A model generated the notes under the pieces. The model had not been told where the DNA came from and did not search any database. It was given only the letters and a program-made list of their open reading frames with translations. DNA of 64,000 bases from an uncultured Sphingomonadaceae bacterium. GTDB lineage: Bacteria > Pseudomonadota > Alphaproteobacteria > Sphingomonadales > Sphingomonadaceae. Both the position numbers and the translations under genes were made by a program. The DNA is taken from the NCBI GenBank assembly GCA_947497085.1, contig CANMFE010000003.1, positions 324,001-388,000 on the forward strand. Direction: 5' to 3'. Of the stretch, positions 1 to 8,211 are shown piece after piece (the first letter of the stretch is position 1; each line of letters starts with the position of its first letter).

Positions 1-1
1 T

Positions 2-940
2 CCCAGCCCCAAAGCGCCCTCTGCGGTCAAGCTGGGCCTGCCAGGTGACCAGTTTGGCGAGCCGGTTGCACTCACCGGTGAAGAGATAGAGGAACTGATC
101 GAACGCTTCGCCATTGCGGCGGGCGCGGTCAAAAAAGCGGGCTTTACCGGTGTGCAGATACATGCCGCGCACGGATATCTGCTCTCTTCTTTCCTCAGCC
201 CCCGCGCCAACCGGCGCGATGATGCATATGGCGGCTCGCTGGAAAACCGGGCGCGGATGCTGCTGGATACCGTGGTTGCAGTCCGCAAAAAAGTGGGCGC
301 GAAATTCCCCGTCGCGGTCAAGCTTAACAGCGCCGATTTCCAGCGCGGCGGCTTTGCCTTTGAAGACAGCCTGCAGGTGGCCGAATGGCTGGAGCAGGCG
401 GGCGTTGACCTGATCGAAATCAGCGGCGGCAATTATGAACAGCCCAAATTGCTGGGCATTGAGGGCTTGGAGGAAGAAGCGAAACAGAATGTCGCGCCCT
501 CCACCGCTGCCCGTGAAGCCTATTTCGTCGATTTCGCGCTCGCCATGCAGGAAAAAGTGCAGATTCCGCTTATGGTGACAGGCGGCTTCCGCAGCCGTGA
601 GGCGATGGACTATGCGCTCAGCCGCGGCGCGGCGGACGTGATCGGCATCGGCCGCCCGATGTGCACCATGCCCGATGCGCCAAAGCAGGTTTTCGGCGGG
701 CTGGACAGGCTGCCCGCGCATGAAAACGAGCTGCAGTTCATCCCCGGCTGGCTGGGTTTCCTCAAGCGTATACAGGCGCTGAAAGCGCTGGACGGTTTTG
801 CCGTGCAATACTGGTATTATGGGCAGCTATACGCGCTCGCCGAAAAGGGCAGAAAGAATGAGAAGCTGACCCCGTTCAAGGGCTTTCGCGAAGTCGAAAT
901 GCGCAACCGCAGATTGATGAAAGAACGGCGTGCGGGTTAG
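2..940 (+). CDS. NADH:flavin oxidoreductase, Old Yellow Enzyme family (5' end missing)
   Basis: This is the C-terminal part (312 codons visible) of an FMN-dependent ene-reductase; the reading frame is open from the first bases of the window, so the true start lies upstream. The OYE-family active-site stretch QIHAAHGYLLSSFLSP is followed by NRRDDAYGG, and the FMN-phosphate loop VTGGFRS...GIGRPM lies near residue 210 of the visible part. The family reduces activated C=C bonds with NAD(P)H. There is no Fe-S/FAD extension of the 2,4-dienoyl-CoA reductase type, so this is a single-domain TIM-barrel enzyme. It runs convergently into the next gene with a 9-bp gap. The substrate cannot be read from the sequence. 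Confidence 0.9.
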   Translation, partial: PSPKAPSAVKLGLPGDQFGEPVALTGEEIEELIERFAIAAGAVKKAGFTGVQIHAAHGYLLSSFLSPRANRRDDAYGGSLENRARMLLDTVVAVRKKVGAKFPVAVKLNSADFQRGGFAFEDSLQVAEWLEQAGVDLIEISGGNYEQPKLLGIEGLEEEAKQNVAPSTAAREAYFVDFALAMQEKVQIPLMVTGGFRSREAMDYALSRGAADVIGIGRPMCTMPDAPKQVFGGLDRLPAHENELQFIPGWLGFLKRIQALKALDGFAVQYWYYGQLYALAEKGRKNEKLTPFKGFREVEMRNRRLMKERRAG

Positions 941-949
941 GGCCACGGC

Positions 950-1426
950 CTAGTTTTCTTGCCGTACGGCGGCAGGGGCAACGTCCGAACCGTCCGTTTC
1001 CTTTACCCCGCCATCCAGAAAATGGCCGTCCTTCACATCGCCAAAACCGCCCGGATCGGTATATTCGGATTCAGGCCCGGCGGCATAGTCATAGCCGTCT
1101 TCCAGTGTAGAGCGCACTTCCTTGAGCGCAGGCTCGCCCGGCACCAGCACGCGCGCGCCGTTTCTATAACGAACTTTTGGCACCACGGCATTATTCGGCA
1201 CGGCACTATCGGCCTGCCGCGTGCCAGTATCCCGCTGAATGACAGGCGTATCGAACGCATTCTGGCCAAGTCCGTATTTTTCCGTCGGGGATGCCGGCTG
1301 CGATGTCTGCATATTGCCGCGCACGTCGCCCACCATGGCAGACGAGATGAAAAACCCCATCAGCACACCGGCCAGCGCCAGCAAAAGGCCAAAAATAACC
1401 AACTTACCTCTGGAATGGCGTTTCAT
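950..1426 (-). CDS. Hypothetical single-pass membrane-anchored protein
   Basis: A 158-residue protein that I do not recognise. A basic N-terminus (MKRHSRGK) precedes one hydrophobic segment at about residues 9-31, which could be a signal anchor. The rest is polar, rich in Gly, Asp, Pro and Val, and of low complexity, with no Cys and no catalytic motif that I can see. It would face the periplasm if the positive-inside rule holds. It lies downstream of the rplM-rpsI terminator on the same strand, with 136 bp between the rpsI stop and its start, so it is probably a separate transcript. Calling it coding rests on the open frame and the N-terminal topology signal. Confidence 0.6.
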   Translation of the reverse strand: MKRHSRGKLVIFGLLLALAGVLMGFFISSAMVGDVRGNMQTSQPASPTEKYGLGQNAFDTPVIQRDTGTRQADSAVPNNAVVPKVRYRNGARVLVPGEPALKEVRSTLEDGYDYAAGPESEYTDPGGFGDVKDGHFLDGGVKETDGSDVAPAAVRQEN

Positions 1427-1513
1427 ACGCGGCGACCTTTATGAACCATTGCCCAAGCATAATTGCTGCCCGTCATAAATCAACAATATGCCGTACATGG
1501 ACCTACCGCCCAT

Positions 1514-1541
1514 AAAAAAGGCGGCTCGAAAGCCGCCTTTT
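1514..1541 (-). terminator. Rho-independent terminator of rplM-rpsI
   Basis: Perfect 10-bp inverted repeat (1517-1526 with 1531-1540) around a 4-base loop. On the minus strand the GC-rich stem is followed by a run of six Ts. It lies 22 bp after the rpsI stop codon. Confidence 0.88.
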
Positions 1542-1562
1542 CGTATAACCTGGCAAAACGGA

Positions 1563-2075
1563 TTAACGTTTCGAGAACTGGAAGCTCTTACGCGCCTTGG
1601 CGCGGCCATATTTCTTACGCTCAACCGCACGGCTGTCGCGGGTCAGGAAGCCGGCGGCCTTGACCACACCGCGCAGCGCGGGTTCGTATTTCGTCAGCGC
1701 CTGCGAGATGCCGTGCTTGACAGCGCCCGCCTGACCGGAAAGGCCGCCGCCTTTTACGGTGCAGACCACATCATATTGACCGGTACGCTCAGCAACTTCG
1801 AAAGGCTGTGCAATAACCAGACGCAGTGTCGGACGTGCAAAATACACTTCCTGGTCACGGCCATTGACGGTCACTTTGCCTTTACCAGGCTTCAGCCATA
1901 CGCGGGCAACCGCGTCTTTACGCCGACCCGTGGCATAGGCACGGCCCTGCGCGTCAATTTCCTGCTCACGCAGGGGCATGGTTTCAACCTGAACGGTTTC
2001 TACGGCTGCGCCTGCTTCGGCATTGGCCTCGGCTGCGTCGCCGGCGATTTCTTTAAGATCGGAAAGGTCTGACAT
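1563..2075 (-). CDS. rpsI: 30S ribosomal protein S9
   Basis: Small-subunit protein S9, which contacts 16S rRNA and the P-site tRNA through its C-terminal tail. The body from about residue 45 ([15 protein letters not shown]) to the invariant C-terminus KSFQFSKR is typical S9. The first 40 or so residues form an acidic, Ala/Glu-rich extension that is absent from the 130-residue E. coli protein and common in sphingomonads. Its ATG shares one base with the rplM stop (TAATG), so the two are translationally coupled. A strong terminator follows. Confidence 0.97.
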   Translation of the reverse strand: MSDLSDLKEIAGDAAEANAEAGAAVETVQVETMPLREQEIDAQGRAYATGRRKDAVARVWLKPGKGKVTVNGRDQEVYFARPTLRLVIAQPFEVAERTGQYDVVCTVKGGGLSGQAGAVKHGISQALTKYEPALRGVVKAAGFLTRDSRAVERKKYGRAKARKSFQFSKR

Positions 2076-2554
2076 TATGCACCCACCTTGTTCTTGCGGT
2101 TCATGGAAGCAACGTCGAGCACTTCAGGCTTCTGCCCTTCATGCGGGTGCTCGGTGCCATTATAGAGATGCAGCGCGCGCATCTGCGCACGGCCCAGCGG
2201 ACCGCGCGGGATCATGCGCTCAACGGCTTTTTCCAGCACGCGCTCAGGGAACTTGCCCTCCAGCACGCGTTCCGGTGTGGTTTCTTTCAAACCGCCGGGA
2301 TAGCCGGTATGCTTGTAATATTTCTTGTTCTTCAGCTTGTTGCCGGTGAACTTCACCTTGTCAGCGTTAATAACGACAACATGGTCGCCGCAATCGACGT
2401 GCGGAGTAAAGCTTGGCTTGTGCTTGCCGCGCAGGATATTGGCAATGATCGTGGCAACGCGGCCAACAACCAGATTTTCGGCATCAATAATGTGCCATTT
2501 CTTTTCCACTTCGTGCGGCTTGGCCGACTGTGTGGTTTTGTGCAGCGCCTTCAT
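2075..2554 (-). CDS. rplM: 50S ribosomal protein L13
   Basis: Large-subunit assembly protein L13, 159 residues. It contains the family segments [34 protein letters not shown], and the C-terminal [22 protein letters not shown] chose the ATG at 2554 (MKALHKTTQ) because a strong GGAGG lies 8 bases upstream; an in-frame TTG at 2569 falls on that Shine-Dalgarno and is unlikely. It is first in a two-gene operon with rpsI and is preceded by a structured leader. Confidence 0.97.
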   Translation of the reverse strand: MKALHKTTQSAKPHEVEKKWHIIDAENLVVGRVATIIANILRGKHKPSFTPHVDCGDHVVVINADKVKFTGNKLKNKKYYKHTGYPGGLKETTPERVLEGKFPERVLEKAVERMIPRGPLGRAQMRALHLYNGTEHPHEGQKPEVLDVASMNRKNKVGA

Positions 2555-2575
2555 CGGGCTAACCTCCAAATATCA

Positions 2576-2626
2576 TTCCGGCTGGGCCCCACGGTAAAAG
2601 CAATTGCTTTCACCGGACGGGCCGGA
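2576..2626 (-). promoter_or_regulatory. Structured mRNA leader of rplM-rpsI
   Basis: The transcript upstream of rplM can fold into a long nested stem: an inner hairpin (CGGTGAAAGC, loop AATT, GCTTTTACCG) enclosed by GGCCC/GGGCC and CCGG/CCGG pairings. There is no U-run, so it is not a terminator. It ends about 10 bases before the Shine-Dalgarno, a position that fits ribosomal-protein autoregulation. The regulatory role is inferred. Confidence 0.45.
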
Positions 2627-2677
2627 ACTTCGGTTTACATGATTCGGCTGATAGTCAGAAACCATCAGGGAAGCGGC

Positions 2678-2706
2678 CTAATGCGCATAATTTGCGCGCA
2701 AGTCAA
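2678..2706 (-). promoter_or_regulatory. Possible sigma-70 promoter for rplM-rpsI
   Basis: On the minus strand TTGACT (2706-2701) is followed after 17 bp by CATTAG (2683-2678). The -35 is good and the -10 weak (3 of 6). It is about 125 bp upstream of rplM, consistent with a long leader. Confidence 0.35.
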
Positions 2707-2776
2707 GCAAAACTGCGGCATAGAAAACGGGTATAATAGTACCCTTTGCTATTTACTGCTTGTGACCTGCGCGGCT

Positions 2777-3622
2777 TCAGTCGCTTTCAGGAGGCTCTGA
2801 TGACAGCGCACCTTCTTCCCGGCTCAGCCGTGTAATTCCGCCAAAACTGATACGCGTTTCACGCGCAAACCCGCTCGAAAGTCCTGTAAAAGGCGATACA
2901 TAATAAGTCTCTGCCACGGCCATGTCTTCACCTTCGGCGTCCGCCATCGATGCCAGCACAAGATTGCCATCATCTATATCGTCCAGACGCAGGCGCATTT
3001 CGCCCGCTATCGCCCCGCCTGTAATCCGCTGCCCGGCCAGCTTCATCACCGGCATGGCCATGGCCATGAAATATTGCTGCTGCGCGGCTTCATCCATGCC
3101 CGCTATCCGGTCCAGAAAGGCCATATGCATAACTTTGGCCATGGGTTTGGCGTCACTCGCGGTGATATGCGCCCTGGCCTTTTCTATAGCGGCCAGCAGC
3201 TTTGCAAATGCATCTTCCGCATTCTGCACCGACAGGATTTGTCCATTGGCCGACAGGTCAAAGATCAGCCTTTGCTCACTCAGCATCCTGTCGCCCATGG
3301 CAAGCAGCTCAGCTATCTCTTCCGGCCCGGTAGTTGCCACATTGATAAGCTGCATTTCCATCACATAGCCGCGCCCCATTTTGCGAAAGACCAGTTCATA
3401 TGTGCTTTTTTTGCGGACATCGTCCCCGCGCGTCTCACGCGTTAATTTGCGGGAAAAATATATGGGCGTATCCAGCGGCGGGGCGAATGGAATGGAAAAA
3501 TCCTGCCACTTCGCGGCGCGGGCGGCTTCTGATTCCGCCTGCGCGGCCGCCGAAGGAATGGGAGTCATGGCAAACAAAAGCGCGCCAGCCAGCAGCCTTG
3601 TACGCAAAAGATTAGCCACCAT
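2777..3622 (-). CDS. Hypothetical exported protein
   Basis: A 281-residue protein of unknown function. From the chosen ATG at 3622 it begins MVANLLRTRLLAGALLFAMT...AAAQA, a good Sec signal peptide with cleavage near residue 28. An in-frame ATG at 3670 would bury this signal behind 16 extra residues. The mature part is mixed alpha/beta, without Cys pairs or a recognisable catalytic motif. Its start overlaps the cutA stop by 11 bp, so it is the last gene of the reverse-strand run ctaA-cutA-this gene. No functional link to CutA or heme A synthesis can be claimed. Confidence 0.7.
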   Translation of the reverse strand: MVANLLRTRLLAGALLFAMTPIPSAAAQAESEAARAAKWQDFSIPFAPPLDTPIYFSRKLTRETRGDDVRKKSTYELVFRKMGRGYVMEMQLINVATTGPEEIAELLAMGDRMLSEQRLIFDLSANGQILSVQNAEDAFAKLLAAIEKARAHITASDAKPMAKVMHMAFLDRIAGMDEAAQQQYFMAMAMPVMKLAGQRITGGAIAGEMRLRLDDIDDGNLVLASMADAEGEDMAVAETYYVSPFTGLSSGFARETRISFGGITRLSREEGALSSEPPESD

Positions 3623-3980
3623 GAACCTGCCCATCCACCCAGCGTGCAAAACCTTCCGGCGCAGCATCAATATTCCAGCACATTATTGCCGGTTCGTCAT
3701 AGCTGTGCAGCGCCGCCAGCCGTTCCATGAAGCGGTCCACCGCATTGGCGCGCAATTTAAAAAGGACCGCAGTTTCGGTATCCTGCGCAATTTCCCCCTG
3801 CCAACGGTAAATCGATTGTGTCTCGCCCAACATATTGGCGCAGGCCACATGGTTTTCCTCTACCAGCTGCCGAGATATCCGCGCCGCCTCTTCGCCGCTG
3901 CCAAACGGGCAATAGGCCATGGCGAGTTTTGCCGCTCCGGTTTTTGCTGGCCCGGTTTTTGCTGCCCCAGTCACGATCAT
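3612..3980 (-). CDS. cutA: Divalent-cation tolerance protein CutA
   Basis: A 122-residue CutA1-family protein, a small trimeric ferredoxin-like fold implicated in copper and divalent-cation tolerance. Family features visible: GSGEEAARISRQLVEENHVACANM (positions 27-50), the segment SIYRWQGEIAQDTETAVLFK, and the C-terminal LHSYDEPAIMCWNI. The ATG at 3980 overlaps the stop of the heme A synthase gene by 4 bp (ATGA), which decides the start. The Lys/Ala/Gly-rich N-terminus (TGAAKTGPAKTGAAK) is an unusual short repeat ahead of the domain. Confidence 0.92.
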   Translation of the reverse strand: MIVTGAAKTGPAKTGAAKLAMAYCPFGSGEEAARISRQLVEENHVACANMLGETQSIYRWQGEIAQDTETAVLFKLRANAVDRFMERLAALHSYDEPAIMCWNIDAAPEGFARWVDGQVHGG

Positions 3981-5056
3981 TCTGCCTGAATGGCAATTGG
4001 CGGGTTGGGCTGCGGACGGCGGCCCAGCGCATGTATGCCCCAGATGGTAGCCATCACCACCAGCGCGCCCACCGCCTGATGCAGCACCGCCAGCGTGATG
4101 TTCATGCCTGTCATCACCGTGGCGATGCCCAGCAATATCTGGATGCCAAAAGCGCTGTGAATGGCAATCGAAGCGCGGCGAACCCCCGCAGCTTTCACAC
4201 GCCGCGCCAGCCAGACCAGCACGCCCACCAGAACCCATGCCCACCAGCGATGCGCAAAATGCACCAGAAACGGATCATTGGCAAAAGCTGCAAGAGCGCC
4301 CATTGACCAGTCGATACCCTCCGGCACGAAATGGCCATTCATCAGCGGCCATGTATTGCTGACATAACCGGCGTTGAGGCCCGCCGTATAGGCGCCCAGC
4401 AACAGCTGTATAAAGAGCACTACGATCACGAAAATCCCGAAACCCGTCAGCCGCGCAGGCACAACATTGCCCTTGGCATATTGCCGCAGGTCGAGCGCAG
4501 TCCAGACCAGCCCGCCCAGGATCAACAGGGCGTTGAGCAAGTGCGCCGCGAGCCGGTAATGGCTGACATCAGTGCGCCCGACCAGGCCCGACGCCACCAT
4601 CCACCAGCCAATCGCCCCCTGCAGTGCACCCAGCGCGAGCAGTGCGGCCAGCCGCCAGTGATAGCCTTTGGGAATCGCCTTTTTCCACGCAAACCACAGG
4701 AAAGGAAGGGCAAAAGCCACGCCGATCAAGCGTCCGATCAGGCGGTGGATATATTCCCAGAAATAGATGAACTTGAATTGTGCCAGCGTCATCGACTGGT
4801 TCACGGTCTGAAACTCGGTCGTGGTCTTGTACAGGTCGAACTCGGCCTGCCAGTCGGCTTCGTTCAGCGGCGGCAGCGTGCCGCTCACCGGCTTCCACTC
4901 TGTAATGGACAGGCCGGATTCCGTGAGGCGGGTAATGCCGCCCACAACAATGATAAGGAAAACCAGCAAGGCGACACCCATCAGCCAGTTGGCTATGGCA
5001 ATAGGGCGGTACACTATCTGGCGTGAGCTGACTGACGATGTAAGACTGTCCTGCAT
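3977..5056 (-). CDS. ctaA: Heme A synthase (COX15/CtaA family)
   Basis: A 359-residue integral membrane enzyme that oxidises the heme O methyl group to the formyl group of heme A for cytochrome aa3 oxidase. Eight hydrophobic segments are visible. Conserved histidines expected to bind heme appear in FWEYIHRLIGRLIG, DVSHYRLAAHLLNA, VHFAHRWWAW and LAVLHQAVGALVV. The N-terminal GGITRLTESGLSITEWKP is typical of the alphaproteobacterial/mitochondrial COX15 type. It heads the reverse-strand run with cutA. Its 5' end faces the MerC-like gene, and the Zur-like site lies between them. Confidence 0.96.
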   Translation of the reverse strand: MQDSLTSSVSSRQIVYRPIAIANWLMGVALLVFLIIVVGGITRLTESGLSITEWKPVSGTLPPLNEADWQAEFDLYKTTTEFQTVNQSMTLAQFKFIYFWEYIHRLIGRLIGVAFALPFLWFAWKKAIPKGYHWRLAALLALGALQGAIGWWMVASGLVGRTDVSHYRLAAHLLNALLILGGLVWTALDLRQYAKGNVVPARLTGFGIFVIVVLFIQLLLGAYTAGLNAGYVSNTWPLMNGHFVPEGIDWSMGALAAFANDPFLVHFAHRWWAWVLVGVLVWLARRVKAAGVRRASIAIHSAFGIQILLGIATVMTGMNITLAVLHQAVGALVVMATIWGIHALGRRPQPNPPIAIQAE

Positions 5057-5143
5057 AGCCGCTATGTGCGGTTTTAAGGGGCTTTGCGCAAGTGTGTTAT
5101 TTGCAACAGTGCGTGATTATTCGCACGTCACGACTTGCGCAAT

Positions 5144-5156
5144 GTTATATTATATC
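5144..5156. promoter_or_regulatory. Zur-like operator upstream of the MerC-like gene
   Basis: The 13-mer GTTATATTATATC matches its own reverse complement at 10 of 12 non-central positions. Within AATGTTATA its left half fits the known Zur (zinc uptake regulator) box. It ends 5 bp before the likely start codon. It agrees at 11 of 13 positions with the site upstream of tonB (41077-41089). Confidence 0.5.
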
Positions 5157-5160
5157 TTAC

Positions 5161-5538
5161 ATGGAGCGCATGTTGAATCGACTCAACCGGGATGGCCTGA
5201 TGGACCGGGCGGCAATGCTGCTGTCTGGCCTGTGTGCTGTGCATTGCCTGGCCAGTGCCGTTTTGGTGGCTGTGCTGGCATCGGCGGGCGGCGTCCTGCT
5301 TGACCCGGTTATCCATGAAGTCGGCCTTGTCATTGCCATTATTCTGGGCGGACTTGCGCTGGGCCATGGCGCTTTGCAGCATGGCTACATGATGCCGCTT
5401 GCCATCGGTTCGCTGGGCATTGGTGTTATGATGGGCGCGCTCGAGCTGCCCCATGATGGCAGTGAGGTATTCTATACCATTATCGGCGTTGCCATTCTGG
5501 CTCTAGGCCACGACCTTAATTACCGCGCCACGCATTAA
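5161..5538 (+). CDS. MerC-domain membrane protein
   Basis: A 125-residue protein with about four transmembrane segments and the MerC-like signature DRAAMLLSGLCAVHCL near its N-terminus, with two cysteines in the first membrane helix. MerC proteins transport Hg(II), but chromosomal MerC-domain proteins outside mer operons are often zinc-regulated and need not act in mercury resistance. No merA, merR or merT is nearby. The start is uncertain: ATG at 5161 or 5170, with no good Shine-Dalgarno, so a leaderless transcript starting next to the Zur-like site is possible. Confidence 0.82.
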   Translation: MERMLNRLNRDGLMDRAAMLLSGLCAVHCLASAVLVAVLASAGGVLLDPVIHEVGLVIAIILGGLALGHGALQHGYMMPLAIGSLGIGVMMGALELPHDGSEVFYTIIGVAILALGHDLNYRATH

Positions 5539-5611
5539 TCCTCCCGCCAAACCATTTATCTAATACGCATTGGGGCTTTGCGTTCGCCCCGCTTCCACCT
5601 ATATTGCGCAT

Positions 5612-5836
5612 ATGACTCACGAACATGACGTAATGATCACCGTCACGGTGAACGACGAAAACCATCAGGTGCCCGAAGGCAGCACGGTTGCCTATCTGTG
5701 CCGCGACATAGGCCTTGACCCAGAGAAAGTGGCGGTGGAGCGCAATCTGGAAATCGTCCCGCGATCGACTTTGGAAGAAGCGCTGATCCGTGCGGGCGAT
5801 ACATTTGAAATCGTGCATTTTGTCGGCGGCGGATAA
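5612..5836 (+). CDS. thiS: Sulfur-carrier protein ThiS
   Basis: A 74-residue ubiquitin-like sulfur carrier for thiazole synthesis in the thiamine pathway. The ITVTVNDENHQVPEGSTV beta-grasp start and the C-terminal FEIVHFVGGG, ending in the Gly-Gly that is adenylated and thiocarboxylated, identify it. The start may be ATG 5612 or the ATG at 5633, which gives 67 residues, closer to the family length. thiG follows after 39 bp on the same strand, as usual. The activating enzyme ThiF and glycine oxidase ThiO are not in this window. Confidence 0.9.
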   Translation: MTHEHDVMITVTVNDENHQVPEGSTVAYLCRDIGLDPEKVAVERNLEIVPRSTLEEALIRAGDTFEIVHFVGGG

Positions 5837-5875
5837 GCGCCGCGCAGTGGAATATTTCAGGAAGCAGATAACATA

Positions 5876-6658
5876 ATGACATCGCATACCAACGACAGCT
5901 GGACCGTTGCCGGCCAGACTTTCCATTCGCGCCTGATTGTCGGTACAGGCAAATATAAGGATTTTGCCGAAAATGCTGCCGCGCTGGAAGCATCGGGAGC
6001 AGAAATTGTCACTGTAGCTGTCCGCCGCGTCAATGTGTCCGACCCGCAGGCGCCGATGCTGACCGACTATATCGATCCTAAAAAAGTCACATACCTACCC
6101 AATACCGCAGGCTGTTTTACCGGCGAGGAGGCAATCCGTACGTTGCGTCTGGCGCGCGAGGCTGGCGGCTGGGATCTGGTCAAGCTTGAGGTGCTGGGCG
6201 AAGCCAAAACGCTATACCCCGACATGCATGAAACACTGCGTGCCACCGAGATATTGGCGAACGAAGGCTTCAAACCCATGGTCTATTGCGTTGATGACCC
6301 GATTGCCGCCAAGCGGTTGGAAGATGCGGGCGCAGTGGCCATCATGCCGCTGGGCGCGCCAATTGGTTCAGGGCTCGGCATACAGAACCGCGTCACCATC
6401 CGCCTGATTGTTGAGGGTGCGAATGTCCCCGTGCTGGTCGATGCCGGAGTCGGCACTGCGTCCGATGCCGCGATCGCCATGGAGCTGGGCTGTGACGGCG
6501 TGCTGATGAACACTGCCATTGCCGAAGCCAAACAGCCGGTGCAGATGGCGCGGGCGATGAAGCTGGCCGTCGAGGCCGGGCGCACCGCCTATCTGGCCGG
6601 GCGCATGGGCCGCCGCAAATATGCCGATCCCTCCAGCCCACTAGCGGGGTTGATCTAG
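5876..6658 (+). CDS. thiG: Thiazole synthase ThiG
   Basis: A 260-residue TIM-barrel enzyme that builds the thiamine thiazole from 1-deoxy-D-xylulose 5-phosphate, dehydroglycine and ThiS thiocarboxylate. Family motifs: [13 protein letters not shown] (18-30), the Schiff-base lysine in [16 protein letters not shown] (Lys103), [22 protein letters not shown], and [18 protein letters not shown] with its phosphate-binding glycines. Length is normal. It forms an operon with thiS. I see no THI-box riboswitch upstream of the pair. Confidence 0.97.
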   Translation: MTSHTNDSWTVAGQTFHSRLIVGTGKYKDFAENAAALEASGAEIVTVAVRRVNVSDPQAPMLTDYIDPKKVTYLPNTAGCFTGEEAIRTLRLAREAGGWDLVKLEVLGEAKTLYPDMHETLRATEILANEGFKPMVYCVDDPIAAKRLEDAGAVAIMPLGAPIGSGLGIQNRVTIRLIVEGANVPVLVDAGVGTASDAAIAMELGCDGVLMNTAIAEAKQPVQMARAMKLAVEAGRTAYLAGRMGRRKYADPSSPLAGLI

Positions 6659-7001
6659 GCTGGCAGCCTTACTGCTTCGTCCAAATATTGCGCACAAGCG
6701 GCGCAGGCGACATAAAATTGCAATAAACCTGTCCAATTTCTTAAATCCACAACTGTAGTCTATGGTTATATGTCGTTGGTCGATGCAGTTTGCCATTCGG
6801 CGATGAAAATTGCAGCAGGTCGAACCCCTGCTGATTTGTAAAATCATTTCACCTATCAAAATGGAGTGCGGCGGGCAGAGTGTAGCTCCCCAGGCCGAAA
6901 TTGCTCACCGCACATCGAATAAACTAACCCAATGCTAACCTGTGCCCGGATATCCCCAATTCCCGGCACAGGAGAGCTATGCAAAAATAAAGGAGCCTGA
7001 A
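6659..7001. other. Intergenic region without a recognisable gene
   Basis: 343 bp between thiG and the UrcA gene. It is more AT-rich than its surroundings. No convincing open frame, RNA gene or repeat is seen; the promoter of the UrcA gene must lie here. Confidence 0.5.
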
Positions 7002-7358
7002 ATGCCCCCCTCAAAATCTCTCATCACGGCTGCATTGTCAGCATTTGCTGCCATGGCCTTATCGTCTTCGCCCGCAATAGCAAAAACACAAGAAAACAGG
7101 AGCGTTGAAGTATATTTTGGTGACCTAGATCTCGATACTGATACAGGAGCCAGAGCTCTAAAACACCGCATCAGGTCAGCCGCCCGTACGGTATGCTCCC
7201 CCCGCCCTGGTGTTGGCCTCAATGACCGCCTGAATTACAGTAACTGCTTTTCGTCAGCTGTATCCAGTGGCAGCACTGCCGCAGTGACGATCCTAGTCAA
7301 AGCAAAATCCAATCAGAAATTTGCAAGTCGCGACCACCGGATTATCGTTAGCAACTGA
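7002..7358 (+). CDS. UrcA family protein (exported)
   Basis: A 118-residue protein with a Sec signal peptide ending near SSPAIA (about residue 27). It has the UrcA-family layout: a beta-strand (VEVYFGDLDL), an Ala/Arg-rich helix (ALKHRIRSAARTVC), and two cysteines spaced about 22 residues (RTVC and NYSNC) that probably form a disulfide. The family is common in sphingomonads and its function is unknown. The ATG at 7002 is supported by AAGGAG 6-7 bases upstream. A strong bidirectional terminator follows. Confidence 0.82.
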   Translation: MPPSKSLITAALSAFAAMALSSSPAIAKTQENRSVEVYFGDLDLDTDTGARALKHRIRSAARTVCSPRPGVGLNDRLNYSNCFSSAVSSGSTAAVTILVKAKSNQKFASRDHRIIVSN

Positions 7359-7373
7359 CATATCCATCATATA

Positions 7374-7408
7374 TTTTAAAAGCCCGGCATTTGATGCCGG
7401 GCTTTTTA
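7374..7408. terminator. Bidirectional Rho-independent terminator
   Basis: Perfect 10-bp inverted repeat AGCCCGGCAT/ATGCCGGGCT (7381-7390, 7394-7403) with a 3-base loop, TTTTT on the right and a T/A run on the left. It can end both the UrcA transcript and the opposing LytTR regulator transcript. Confidence 0.92.
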
Positions 7409-7417
7409 GTTTTGAAG

Positions 7418-8185
7418 TCAGCGCCCGGCAATCTTCTTTGCCTTGGACAGAAAAGTGCGGCCGATACGAATTTCACTTTCATCCGTTAAACGCGCGTGCC
7501 AGATGCCGCCGCCCTCATGCTTAAGACCGGCAATGCGATCAATCCTCACAATGTGCGATCGGTGCAGGCGAATAAATTGCGCAGGATCCAGCCGCGCTTC
7601 CAGCGCCTTGATCGTCTGGTGCATCAGATAGCTGCGTGTGCCCACATGCAACCGCATGTAATCACGCTCTGCCTCAATGCGGTCAATCTGGTCCGTGGCA
7701 ATCCGCTTGAGCTCCGACCTGTGCGGCACCCAAAATTCCTCGGCCCATACACTTTCCGCCTCTGCCTGTAATGTGTCATCATCAGCAGCAGCAGTCTCTT
7801 GGCACCGTTCCATAACACGGTCAACCGCCCGGGCCAGCCTGTCTTGCGCCACAGGCTTGAGTACATAATCAATCACGGCCAGGTCAAATGCCTCAACCGC
7901 AAATTCTTCATGCGCAGTGACAAAAATAATCGCAGGCATCGGCGCGGCCCCTGCCTTTGTCAGCGTACGGGCCACACCCATGCCATCAAGTTTCGGCATG
8001 GTGATATCAAGCAGCAACAGGTCAGGTGACAACTCTTCCGTCATGCGCAGCGCGGACCGGCCATCACTTGCCGTGCCGATCAGGTTCAACTGCTCCAGCC
8101 GGGCGCAGATAAGCTGCAACCGCTCCACGGCCAGCGGTTCATCGTCCACAATCAAGGTTCTAAGCGGCGCAGTCATGTCGTTCAT
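7418..8185 (-). CDS. LytTR-family response regulator
   Basis: A 255-residue two-component response regulator. The N-terminal receiver domain (about 8-125) has the acidic pair DD (14-15), the phospho-acceptor Asp60 in LLLLDITMPKLDG, the switch Thr in FVTAHEEFA and the Lys in YVLKPVAQ. The C-terminal LytTR DNA-binding domain (about 150-255) contains RDYMRLHVGTRSYLMHQTIK and FIRLHRSHIVRID. LytTR regulators usually bind direct repeats near regulated promoters. The cognate LytS-like kinase gene lies 26 bp upstream on the same strand. The signal and targets are unknown. Confidence 0.93.
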   Translation of the reverse strand: MNDMTAPLRTLIVDDEPLAVERLQLICARLEQLNLIGTASDGRSALRMTEELSPDLLLLDITMPKLDGMGVARTLTKAGAAPMPAIIFVTAHEEFAVEAFDLAVIDYVLKPVAQDRLARAVDRVMERCQETAAADDDTLQAEAESVWAEEFWVPHRSELKRIATDQIDRIEAERDYMRLHVGTRSYLMHQTIKALEARLDPAQFIRLHRSHIVRIDRIAGLKHEGGGIWHARLTDESEIRIGRTFLSKAKKIAGR

Positions 8186-8211
8186 TCTATTTCTTCCATA
8201 TCAGGGTATTG

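Noticed and set aside
5161-5538. Mercury-resistance determinant.
   Set aside because: Only one MerC-domain gene, without merR, merT, merP or merA, and a zinc-type operator in front.
6809-6840. A T-arm-like hairpin (GCAGGTCGAACCCCTGC).
   Set aside because: No acceptor, D or anticodon arm can be built around it, so it is not a tRNA or an evident tRNA remnant.
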